From JBFLXN01 sp040755715 [NCBI: Candidatus Edwardsbacteria bacterium] (lineage in GTDB: Bacteria; Edwardsbacteria; AC1; JBFLXN01), in the NCBI GenBank assembly GCA_040755715.1, contig JBFLXN010000054.1, forward strand, positions 1 through 15,602: a stretch of DNA of 15,602 bases, given 5' to 3'. The notes below the pieces were generated by a model. That model worked only from the letters and a program-made list of their open reading frames with translations, ran no database searches and had not been told where the DNA came from. Shown here one piece after another: positions 6,043-12,639 of the stretch (position 1 is the stretch's first letter; each line of letters starts with the position of its first letter). The translations under genes and the position numbers were made by a program.

Positions 6043-7107
6043 ATGGGTAATGGAGAAAAGACAAAAGCCTTAGACCTAGCTGTTTCCCAGATTGAAAAGC
6101 AGTTTGGCAAAGGCGCCATTATGCGACTTGGGTCAAGTGGGGTAGCAATTCCTGTTGAGGTAATTCCGACTGGCGCACTTTCTCTGGATGCCGCCTTAGG
6201 GATTGGCGGTGTGCCAAGAGGAAGAGTGGTGGAAATCTTTGGCCCAGAGGCTTCTGGAAAGACTACTTTAGCACTCTCTATCGTAGCAGAAGCTCAAAAA
6301 AAAGGTGGTGTATCTGCTTTCGTGGATACAGAACACGCCCTTGACGCTAAATACGCTAAGTCTCTGGGTGTAGATGTGGATAATCTCTTACTCTCGCAAC
6401 CCGACACAGGTGAAGATGCTTTGTCCATTGCTGAAGTTCTAGTGCGCAGTAATGCCGTGGATGTGGTTGTTATTGATTCGGTGGCGGCTTTGGTGCCTAA
6501 AGCCGAAATAGAAGGTGAAATGGGAGATTCTCATATGGGACTTCAGGCAAGACTGATGTCACAAGCACTACGAAAACTAACCGGCGTCATCAGCAAGTCA
6601 AAGACCTGCGCGATTTTTACTAATCAAATTAGGATGAAAATCGGCGTAATGTTCGGTAATCCGGAAACTACTCCCGGTGGCTTGGCTCTGAAATTTCACT
6701 CTTCAGTCCGTTTAGACATCCGCCGGATAAGCTCTTTGAAAGAAGCGGAGGAACAAATTGGAAATCGCGTGAGAGTAAAAGTAGTGAAAAACAAATTGGC
6801 ACCTCCATTCCGGGAAGCTGAATTTGATATTATGTATGGTCAGGGAATTTCAAAAGAAGGCGACCTTCTTGATTTAGCCGTGGAACATAAATTAATTGAT
6901 AAAAGCGGCACCTGGTTTTCTTATAAGGACGAAAGACTTGCACAAGGAAGAGAGAATACAAGAATATTCTTGAAGGAAAATCAAAAAATTTACCAAGAAA
7001 TTGAGACGAAGTTAAGAGAGAAACTGGGACTGCCTTTGGCGGCAGTTCGTCACGAGGATTCACCACCAGCGGCGAAAGAAGAGAAAAAAGAAACCAAATC
7101 CCGTTAG
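6043..7107 (+). CDS. recA: RecA recombinase
   Basis: RecA forms ATP-dependent filaments on single-stranded DNA, catalyses strand exchange and activates SOS-type self-cleavage. The 354-residue protein has Walker [10 protein letters not shown] at 67-75, the Walker B strand [10 protein letters not shown], the L2-region [20 protein letters not shown] and the following DIRRI segment. The ATG follows AAGGAG (6032-6037) with 5-base spacing. The tail after [10 protein letters not shown] is the usual variable, charged end (lysine/glutamate-rich). No LexA-type box was recognised upstream; the nearest upstream gene ends only 19 bases away. Oddities: a small palindrome at 7029-7046 within the tail, and a 13-bp inverted repeat at 7099-7151 that includes the last codons and the stop. 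Confidence 0.98.
   Translation: MGNGEKTKALDLAVSQIEKQFGKGAIMRLGSSGVAIPVEVIPTGALSLDAALGIGGVPRGRVVEIFGPEASGKTTLALSIVAEAQKKGGVSAFVDTEHALDAKYAKSLGVDVDNLLLSQPDTGEDALSIAEVLVRSNAVDVVVIDSVAALVPKAEIEGEMGDSHMGLQARLMSQALRKLTGVISKSKTCAIFTNQIRMKIGVMFGNPETTPGGLALKFHSSVRLDIRRISSLKEAEEQIGNRVRVKVVKNKLAPPFREAEFDIMYGQGISKEGDLLDLAVEHKLIDKSGTWFSYKDERLAQGRENTRIFLKENQKIYQEIETKLREKLGLPLAAVRHEDSPPAAKEEKKETKSR
7029..7046. repeat. Short palindrome in the recA 3' coding region
   Basis: ACTGCC (7029-7034) and GGCAGT (7041-7046) flank TTTGGC. The 10-mer CCTTTGGCGG (7033-7042) is also in the alaS palindrome (9554-9563) and in both cases is read as Pro-Leu-Ala in the same phase. It may be a small insertion of a dispersed palindrome in the variable RecA tail, or chance. 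Confidence 0.35.
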
Positions 7108-7151
7108 AAATTGGCTGTTCTACAAGGCTATATAGCAGATTTCTAACGGGA
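7099..7151. terminator. 13-bp inverted repeat spanning the recA stop
   Basis: TCCCGTTAGAAAT (7099-7111) and ATTTCTAACGGGA (7139-7151) are perfectly complementary with a 27-base loop, which itself contains the palindrome GCTATATAGC. The left arm includes the last two RecA codons and the TAG stop. It could end or stabilise the recA message, but there is no T-run after it, and it resembles a dispersed palindrome; both readings remain possible. Confidence 0.5.
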
Positions 7152-7174
7152 CAAAGAGAAAAGATAAAAAATTA

Positions 7175-7214
7175 GATTACACTGATAGGTTTTGCTTCGG
7201 TAATCTGCGTAATC
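7175..7214. repeat. GATTAC-type inverted repeat directly before recX
   Basis: GATTACACTGAT (7175-7186) pairs with ATCTGCGTAATC (7203-7214) at 10 of 12 positions. It belongs with the arms at 1971-2109 and 14917-14978. It ends one base before the recX ATG, so it occupies the place where a Shine-Dalgarno would be. Confidence 0.5.
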
Positions 7215-7215
7215 A

Positions 7216-7851
7216 ATGCCATATATTACTAAGATTGAAAGGCAAAAGCGGCATTCAAAACGGTGGTCAATCTTTATAGATAATCAATATGCCTTTGGCG
7301 TAGATGAAGAAATTATCCAAAGACTCGGATTGCAAGAAGACCAAATTGTTGATGAAAAAGAATTAAAGAAAATCATCTTTGAAGAAGAGAAAAGAAAAGC
7401 CAGAGAATATGCTTTGAATCTTCTGTCAATCAGACCACGCACTAAAAAAGAATTAGAACAAAGGCTGAAACGGAAAGAGTTTGAAACGGAAATTATTAGT
7501 AAGGTTATCAGCAGACTTGAAGAAGTGGGTTTGATTGATGATGAAAAATTTGCCCGGTTGTGGACTGAATCTCGTCTGGCCTCAAAACCAATGGGTCCTA
7601 ATCGCTTGAAAGAAGAACTCTGGCAAAAAGGGATTTCTCCCGAGATTATAGAAGAGTCCCTCAAAGAATTTACAAACAAAGATGAGCAGATTGGGATTGC
7701 CAAAGAATTAGTAAAGAGGAAAACAAGACAGTATGTCTCTTTATCTCCTGAAGTTATGAAGCGCCGATTAATGGGGTTTCTTAGCCGGCGGGGATTCTCT
7801 TATGAAATAATCAAAGAAGTGTTAAGAAACGAGACGACGGATCCACCGTGA
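7216..7851 (+). CDS. recX: RecX regulatory protein
   Basis: RecX binds RecA filaments and limits recombinase activity; recX directly after recA is the common arrangement. The 211-residue protein is mostly helical with three-helix RecX repeats: AREYALNLLSIRPRTKKELEQRL (about 62-85), then LIDDEKFARLWTESR (about 113-127) and the third repeat before GFLSRRGFSYEIIKEVL. The N-terminal beta extension (MPYITKIERQKRHSKRWSIF) is typical of Firmicutes-like forms. The ATG 7216 has no Shine-Dalgarno because a repeat element ends one base before it; no better in-frame start was found. The last residues (TTDPP) are encoded by the start of a small GC-rich palindromic stretch. Confidence 0.9.
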   Translation: MPYITKIERQKRHSKRWSIFIDNQYAFGVDEEIIQRLGLQEDQIVDEKELKKIIFEEEKRKAREYALNLLSIRPRTKKELEQRLKRKEFETEIISKVISRLEEVGLIDDEKFARLWTESRLASKPMGPNRLKEELWQKGISPEIIEESLKEFTNKDEQIGIAKELVKRKTRQYVSLSPEVMKRRLMGFLSRRGFSYEIIKEVLRNETTDPP

Positions 7852-7853
7852 GC

Positions 7854-7877
7854 GGATTAAACGAAGTCTGGTAATCC
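7854..7877. repeat. Small hairpin in recX-alaS spacer
   Basis: GGATTA (7854-7859) and TAATCC (7872-7877) form a 6-bp stem with a 12-base loop just after the recX stop. It is too weak and lacks a T-run, so a terminator role is doubtful. Confidence 0.25.
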
Positions 7878-7903
7878 ATTAAATTCGTGATGATAGAATT
7901 CAA

Positions 7904-7909
7904 TATAAT
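7904..7909 (+). promoter_or_regulatory. Possible -10 box for leaderless alaS mRNA
   Basis: A perfect TATAAT lies 6 bases before the alaS ATG, so the predicted first transcribed base (7916) is the A of the ATG. There is no Shine-Dalgarno upstream. No convincing -35 hexamer is present, so the site is tentative. Confidence 0.35.
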
Positions 7910-7915
7910 TAAAAA

Positions 7916-10570
7916 ATGAAATCAAAGGAATTGCGGCAGAAATTTCTTGATTATTTTTCAAAGCAAGGCCATACGATTGTTCCGAGTTCTTCACTTCTTC
8001 CTGAGGATGACCCTACTTTACTTTTTACTAATGCAGGAATGAATCAATTTAAAAAAATTTTCCTCGGGTTGGAAAAAAGAAATTATCAGCGGGCTACCTC
8101 TGTTCAGAAGTGTATTCGAGCTGGCGGAAAACATAATGACCTAGAAGAAGTTGGTAGAGACGGAAGACATCATACCTTCTTTGAAATGCTCGGGAACTGG
8201 TCATTCGGTGATTCTGAAGAACCCGATGGGGTCGGAGCAGGCTATTATAAAAAGGAAGTAATTGAATTCGCCTGGGAATTTTTAACCAAAGATTTGAACT
8301 TACCAAAAGAAAGGCTTTGGGCTACTATATTTAAAGATGATAACGAAGCCGCCAAACTCTGGCGAAAAATTACAGGATTACCTCCAGAGCGGATTCGTCG
8401 TTTTGATGAAACGGAAAATTTCTGGGAGATGGGTGAAACTGGTCCTTGCGGCCCCTGTAGCGAAGTTCATTATGACCAAGGAGAGGAATTTAGTTGCGGA
8501 AAACCAGATTGCACGGTAAATTGTGGCTGTGACCGATTTGTTGAAGTCTGGAACTTAGTCTTTATTCAATATAATCGCCGGGAGAATGGTCAATTAAAAG
8601 AACTTCCAGCTAAACATATAGATACAGGATTAGGATTAGAAAGGACAACTTCGATTGTTCAAAATGTCAACTCAAATTATGAAACGGATTTATTTCTTCC
8701 TTTACTCCATCAACTTGAACAAATCGCGGGAAAAGACTGGGATAATCCAGAAAACATTGTTTCTTCGCGCGTAATTGCAGACCACATTCGAGCTTTAACT
8801 TTTTCTATCACTGATGGTATTATGCCTTCAAATGAAGGGCGTGGCTATGTTGTTCGCCGTATCCTTCGCCGAGCCGCCAGACACGGAAGGCAGATGGGAA
8901 TTCGTAAACCATTTCTTTATCAATTGACCAGTGGAGTAGTTGATATAATGGGTGAGGCGTATCCCGAATTGAAAATGAAATCTGAGCATGTGGCTTTGGT
9001 AATTAAGTCTGAAGAAGAACGATTCAACGAAACCCTAGATTTAGGATTGGAACTCTTTGAAAAAGTGGCAAAAAAAGTCGTATCTTTAGGAAAAAACATT
9101 ATTTCTGGAGAAGAAGTATTTAGACTTTATGATACTTATGGTTTCCCTTTAGACCTCACTCAGATAATGGCTAAAGAAAAGAGATTGGAAATTGACATTG
9201 AAGGTTTTGAAAGAGAGTTAAACAAGCAAAGAGAGAAAGGAAGAACAAAAGAAAAATTCATCATAGAGTTCAGAAAGACAGAGCCCTGGCAAGAAATTAG
9301 TTCAGGAGAACACTCAAAATTTATTGGGTATCATACCTTAGAAGCCGAAGTTAATGTGCGCCGCTTTAGACAGGATGAAGAAAATAAAATAGAAATTATT
9401 TTAGACCAAACGCCATTTTATCCTGCTGGAGGAGGACAAGTTAGCGATGAAGGAGTATTACAGAGTGATACCGTAGAGATTGACATTAAAGAAGTAGAAA
9501 GAACAGAAGACGGAATCATACACTCAGGTATAATAAAGAGGGGAGAGACCCCGCCTTTGGCGGGGCTACGGGCGGCAGTGGAGGCAAAAAGACGTTTAGC
9601 GATAGCTAAACACCACACAGCGACTCACTTACTTCACAACTCTCTGCGGCGGATTCTCGGCAATCATGTCCAACAACAAGGTTCTCTGGTAGCACCAGAC
9701 CGTCTGCGTTTTGATTTTACTCATTTTGCCCCACTGGCAAAGGAAGAACGGGAACATATTGAAGAATTAGTGAATGAAAAAATCAGAGAAAATCTTTTAG
9801 TAGAAACTTTTGAAACAGAGTTTGATGAAGCAAAGAAAAGAGGAGCAATTGCTCTGTTTGGAGAAAAATATGGTAAAATAGTGCGAGTAGTAAAGATTAG
9901 CGATTTTTCCCAGGAACTCTGTGGCGGAACTCATCTTAAAGCGACGGGCGAAATTGGGTTGTTCACTATCATTAAGGAAGAAGCAATTGCGGCAGGAGTG
10001 AGAAGAATAGAAGCCTTAGCCGGAGAATATGCTTATCAATATTTTAAAAATTTATTGAAAGAACGAGAAACACTCGCTGAAGTCTTAAAAACTAGTCCTT
10101 CAGAAATAATTGAGAAAGTATCACGATTGACGGAAACAGCACATCGTTTAGAAAAAGAATTGGCTAAATTTAGTCACAAATCTTTACAGGAAACTGTTGA
10201 ACGCTTAATGGAGAAAGTGCAAAAGGTGGATGATTTTTCTTTACTGGTCACTCAAGTAGAATGCCCTGAGAAACTTGAAACTTTGAGAAAAATGACTGAT
10301 TTATTGAGAGCCAAATTAAAAAGGGGTGTAGCTATCTTAGGCGCTTTAGTTTCTGAGAATAAAATGACATTCATTATAATGGTAACTGAAGACCTTGTTT
10401 CTGAAGGCAAACTACACGCAGGCAAGATTGCTGCTCAAGTAGCGAAAATTGTTGGAGGGAGTGGGGGGGGGAAGGCTCATCTGGCTCAAGCTGGTACAAA
10501 AGATATTAAAAAGATTGAAGTCGCTTTAAGAGAAGCCCCAGGAATTATTTCTCAATTTATTAAGAAATGA
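7916..10570 (+). CDS. alaS: Alanine--tRNA ligase
   Basis: AlaRS charges tRNA-Ala and hydrolyses mis-charged Ser/Gly-tRNA. The 884-residue protein is full length. The catalytic domain has FTNAGMNQFK, FFEMLGNWSFGD, GPCGPCSEVHYDQG and HIDTGLGLERT; next comes SRVIADHIRALTF with the RRILRRAARHG helix. The editing domain has its zinc ligands in HHTATHLLH (H567, H571) and CGGTH (C669, H673). The C-Ala domain ends with GGSGGGKAHLAQAG. Oddities: residues 546-552 (PPLAGLR) are encoded by a GC-rich palindrome and replace the usual GDxVxAxV sequence without changing length; a run of nine G (10463-10471) encodes the Gly-rich loop. No Shine-Dalgarno precedes the ATG. Bacterial alaS after recA-recX is a common order. 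Confidence 0.98.
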   Translation: MKSKELRQKFLDYFSKQGHTIVPSSSLLPEDDPTLLFTNAGMNQFKKIFLGLEKRNYQRATSVQKCIRAGGKHNDLEEVGRDGRHHTFFEMLGNWSFGDSEEPDGVGAGYYKKEVIEFAWEFLTKDLNLPKERLWATIFKDDNEAAKLWRKITGLPPERIRRFDETENFWEMGETGPCGPCSEVHYDQGEEFSCGKPDCTVNCGCDRFVEVWNLVFIQYNRRENGQLKELPAKHIDTGLGLERTTSIVQNVNSNYETDLFLPLLHQLEQIAGKDWDNPENIVSSRVIADHIRALTFSITDGIMPSNEGRGYVVRRILRRAARHGRQMGIRKPFLYQLTSGVVDIMGEAYPELKMKSEHVALVIKSEEERFNETLDLGLELFEKVAKKVVSLGKNIISGEEVFRLYDTYGFPLDLTQIMAKEKRLEIDIEGFERELNKQREKGRTKEKFIIEFRKTEPWQEISSGEHSKFIGYHTLEAEVNVRRFRQDEENKIEIILDQTPFYPAGGGQVSDEGVLQSDTVEIDIKEVERTEDGIIHSGIIKRGETPPLAGLRAAVEAKRRLAIAKHHTATHLLHNSLRRILGNHVQQQGSLVAPDRLRFDFTHFAPLAKEEREHIEELVNEKIRENLLVETFETEFDEAKKRGAIALFGEKYGKIVRVVKISDFSQELCGGTHLKATGEIGLFTIIKEEAIAAGVRRIEALAGEYAYQYFKNLLKERETLAEVLKTSPSEIIEKVSRLTETAHRLEKELAKFSHKSLQETVERLMEKVQKVDDFSLLVTQVECPEKLETLRKMTDLLRAKLKRGVAILGALVSENKMTFIIMVTEDLVSEGKLHAGKIAAQVAKIVGGSGGGKAHLAQAGTKDIKKIEVALREAPGIISQFIKK
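9549..9565. repeat. GC-rich palindrome inside alaS
   Basis: CCCCGCC (9549-9555), TTT, GGCGGGG (9559-9565): a perfect 7-bp stem with a 3-base loop, in a GC-rich patch within an AT-rich gene. The adjoining GGGGCTACG (9562-9570) is the reverse complement of CGTAGCCCC at 2013-2021 in the intergenic composite element, which also carries a CCC-CTTT-GGG core. This suggests a shared palindrome family. Confidence 0.5.
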
Positions 10571-10621
10571 GGTTCCTCTCCTAACCATAACCTTTTATCC
10601 GAATTATCCTATCAACTTTAA

Positions 10622-10807
10622 ATGATTATTATTGACCAAAATCTCTGTAGTCAATGCGGAGTTTGTGTAAGCGTCTGCAAGCCAGAGGCCCTAATTCTTT
10701 ATCAAAATGGACTTCAATGTGATGAATCAAGATGCAATAGCTGTGATTATTGTGCGGTCGTTTGTCCAATTGGCGCCATAAAGCAGACTGAAGAGTTTAA
10801 CCGATGA
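10622..10807 (+). CDS. 2x[4Fe-4S] ferredoxin
   Basis: A 61-residue ferredoxin-like protein carrying two CxxCxxCxxxC clusters: C9-SQ-C-GV-C-VSV-C-KP and, near residues 38-48, C-NS-C-DY-C-AVV-C-P. It is a soluble low-potential electron carrier. No Shine-Dalgarno is visible before the ATG at 10622; the spacer from alaS is 51 bases. Its stop TGA overlaps the start ATG of the next gene (ATGA at 10804-10807), so it is translationally coupled to geranylgeranylglyceryl phosphate synthase. In archaea ferredoxin can donate electrons to geranylgeranyl reductase, so a link to isoprenoid lipid saturation is a reasonable inference, not shown here. Confidence 0.88.
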   Translation: MIIIDQNLCSQCGVCVSVCKPEALILYQNGLQCDESRCNSCDYCAVVCPIGAIKQTEEFNR

Positions 10808-11550
10808 AGAGTGTTTATACTTATTTGCTTTCAGTAATTAAAAGAAAAAAAGCAGGCTTTTTAGTTCTATTGGACCCTGACCGTCTAAGTGGAGACGCTC
10901 TTTTGAGGCAGGCTATTTCGGCTTCAGAAAGTGGTGCTGATGGAATTTTATTAGGCACCAGTCTTTTGTTGGGAAACTTTTTAGAGACAAAAATATTAAA
11001 GGAAATTAAAAGGAAGATAAAAATTCCGCTTATTCTTTTTCCCGGCGACGCTAATCAAATTACTCCACTCGTTGATGCTGTTTTCTTTCTTTCTTTAGTC
11101 AGTGGTCGGAACCCTGATTTTCTTATCGGTGAACATGTAAAGGCCGCTCCTAAAATTAAACAGTTCAATATTGAGCCTATTCCCGTAGGCTATATTCTAC
11201 TTGATTCAGGGAAACTCACTTCAGTAGAATTTATGAGTCAGACTAAACCAATTCCACAGGATAAACCTGAAATTGTGAAGGCTCATGCTTTAGCAGCACA
11301 ATATTTGGGGTTAAAGTTTGTTTATCTTGAAGCCGGAAGTGGAGCAAAAGAATCAGTCTCTACTAAAATTATCAAGGCAGTTAAAGATTATACCTCTATT
11401 CCACTGATTGTTGGGGGAGGGATAAAAACTCCGAAGGAGGCACAAGAAAAAGTAGTCGCTGGTGCCAATTTTGTGGTTATAGGGAATATTTTGGAAAAGG
11501 CAAGTAGTTTTAAAGATTTTTCTGAGTTTGCTAAGGCGATTCACAAATAA
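10804..11550 (+). CDS. Geranylgeranylglyceryl phosphate synthase (group II GGGPS)
   Basis: The enzyme joins sn-glycerol 1-phosphate to geranylgeranyl diphosphate by an ether bond, the first committed step of archaeal-type membrane lipid synthesis. The 248-residue TIM-barrel protein shows LLDPDRLSG (about 22-30), the SGRNPDFLIGEHVKAAP segment (about 101-117), YLEAGSGA (about 178-185), GGGIKTPKEA (about 203-212) and VIGNILEK near the C-terminus. The SGRNP...IGEHV stretch fits group II GGGPS, known in some archaea and in Bacteroidetes/FCB bacteria, rather than Bacillus PcrB. The product in this organism could also be a heptaprenyl-type ether lipid. No DGGGP synthase, G1P dehydrogenase or reductase is in the window. 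A hairpin terminator follows the stop. Confidence 0.92.
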   Translation: MKSVYTYLLSVIKRKKAGFLVLLDPDRLSGDALLRQAISASESGADGILLGTSLLLGNFLETKILKEIKRKIKIPLILFPGDANQITPLVDAVFFLSLVSGRNPDFLIGEHVKAAPKIKQFNIEPIPVGYILLDSGKLTSVEFMSQTKPIPQDKPEIVKAHALAAQYLGLKFVYLEAGSGAKESVSTKIIKAVKDYTSIPLIVGGGIKTPKEAQEKVVAGANFVVIGNILEKASSFKDFSEFAKAIHK

Positions 11551-11578
11551 ATCCAGCACCTTCAAGAAGGTGCTGGAT
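11551..11578 (+). terminator. Hairpin after the GGGPS gene
   Basis: ATCCAGCACCTTC (11551-11563) and GAAGGTGCTGGAT (11566-11578) are fully complementary, giving a stem of 11-12 bp with a short loop immediately after the stop codon. The sequence after it (AAACGATG) has no T-run, so it may act as an mRNA-stabilising or Rho-assisted end rather than a classic intrinsic terminator. Confidence 0.6.
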
Positions 11579-11608
11579 AAACGATGACAACGATAAAAAA
11601 TATGATGA

Positions 11609-11713
11609 CAGTCCGCCTTAGATGAATTAAACACGAGGTTTATCGCTCTAATCTCTATTTTAATTATTGTTTCAGTCACTGTAATCGCCCAGATTTTATT
11701 GGGGTCGGCATAA
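11609..11713 (+). other. Possible remnant of a small membrane peptide gene
   Basis: An open frame without any usable start encodes DELNTRFIALISILIIVSV and then TVIAQILLGSA before TAA 11711-11713, i.e. one transmembrane-like segment. An ATG-ATG at 11602 in the +1-shifted frame reads MMTVRLR before a stop. This could be a frameshifted or decayed 5' end of a membrane protein gene, or chance. The rest of the 188-base spacer carries only the hairpin at 11551-11578 and the AAGGAAGGGG ribosome binding site of the next gene. Confidence 0.2.
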
Positions 11714-11738
11714 TCATACACTAAAGGAAGGGGAAAAA

Positions 11739-12494
11739 ATGAAAGGAGTCATTTTAGCCGGTGGATTGGGCAGTAGGCTTTATCCGTTGACCAAAATTAC
11801 TAATAAACACCTTTTGCCCATTTACGACCGTCCGATGATTTACTATCCGATTGAAACATTAGTAGAAGCCGGAATCAAAGACATTTTGATTGTCACCGGT
11901 GGGAATAACGCAGGAGATTTTCTGCGCCTTTTAGGCAATGGAAGTGAGTTCGGTCTCAAACACCTCAATTATACTTATCAAAGCAAAGAGGGCGGGATTG
12001 CTCATGCTTTGGCTTTGGCTGAACATTTTGCGGAAGACGAAAAAATTGTAGTAATGCTGGGAGATAATATCCTAGAAGATAATATTACTTTTGCAGTGAG
12101 AAAATTTGAACGACAGATTCGGGGGGCTAAAATACTTCTGAAAGAAGTAAAAAAACCCCGTGAATATGGCGTGGCTGAATTTAAAGGCGATAGAGTGATG
12201 AAGATTATAGAGAAACCAAAGAAACCAAAAAGTAATTACGCTGTCATTGGTGTTTATATGTATGATACTAATGTCTTTAAAGTAGTCAAGAGTTTAAAAC
12301 CATCCAAGAGGGGCGAATTGGAAATTACTGATGTTAATAATGCCTATATAAAGCAAAGATTGATGACATACGAGATTTTAAAAGGATGGTGGGGTGATGC
12401 AGGTTCTTCGGTGGACTCACTCTTAGAGGTAAATAATTTAGTAGCAGAAAAGAGAAGAAAAAAACCCAATTGGCTGAAAGCCGCAAAGGGCTGA
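11739..12494 (+). CDS. rfbA: Sugar-1-phosphate nucleotidyltransferase (RmlA/RfbA-like, short form)
   Basis: The product belongs to the enzymes that make NDP-sugars from NTP and sugar 1-phosphate; the closest match is glucose-1-phosphate thymidylyltransferase. Motifs: N-terminal GGLGSRLYPLTKITNKHLLP (7-26) with the nucleotide-binding GGxGSRL and the following PMIYYP, LGDN at about 106-109, EKP near 157-159 and WWGDAGSSVDSLLEVN near the end. At 251 residues it is shorter than typical RmlA (about 290), matching the short archaeal/Chloroflexi-like type whose substrate is less certain. AAGGAAGGGG precedes the ATG. It is followed by a reductase of the dTDP-rhamnose type, but no RmlB or RmlC is here; the activated sugar therefore remains uncertain. 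Confidence 0.85.
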   Translation: MKGVILAGGLGSRLYPLTKITNKHLLPIYDRPMIYYPIETLVEAGIKDILIVTGGNNAGDFLRLLGNGSEFGLKHLNYTYQSKEGGIAHALALAEHFAEDEKIVVMLGDNILEDNITFAVRKFERQIRGAKILLKEVKKPREYGVAEFKGDRVMKIIEKPKKPKSNYAVIGVYMYDTNVFKVVKSLKPSKRGELEITDVNNAYIKQRLMTYEILKGWWGDAGSSVDSLLEVNNLVAEKRRKKPNWLKAAKG

Positions 12495-12515
12495 GTAGAA
12501 TTTACGATAAATATT

Positions 12516-12600
12516 ACCACGGAGACACGAAAATATCATTATAATGAAAGGAATTTGTTTTTCTCCACCGTCGGTGGATAAATTTTCGTGTCTTCATGGT
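12516..12600. repeat. ACCACGAA-type inverted repeat, copy 3, with nested palindrome
   Basis: ACCACGGAGACACGAAAAT (12516-12534) and ATTTTCGTGTCTTCATGGT (12582-12600) match as inverted repeats at 17 of 19 positions. Between them, TCCACCG-T-CGGTGGA (12564-12578) is a perfect palindrome. It is the same family as 2254-2321. The element fills the spacer between rfbA and the reductase gene. Confidence 0.65.
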
Positions 12601-12639
12601 TACAAGTAAAGAGTTTTTCATAATGTAAGGTTGAGGGAT

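Noticed and set aside
7286-7300. GCCTTTGGCGTAG in recX as another palindromic insertion
   Set aside because: It encodes the normal YAFGVDEE sequence of the RecX N-terminal strand and lacks complementary flanks.
7284-7703. Minus-strand open frame of 139 codons opposite recX
   Set aside because: Serine-rich complement of a lysine/glutamate-rich gene; recX on the other strand is clearly the real gene.
11353-11721. Minus-strand open frame of 122 codons opposite the GGGPS 3' end and spacer
   Set aside because: It overlaps a well-supported gene and a terminator-like hairpin, and shows no family features.
12631-12639. TTG start for the RmlD-like reductase
   Set aside because: It would leave no spacing from TAAGG; ATG 12640 gives correct spacing and the standard MRILVTG beginning.
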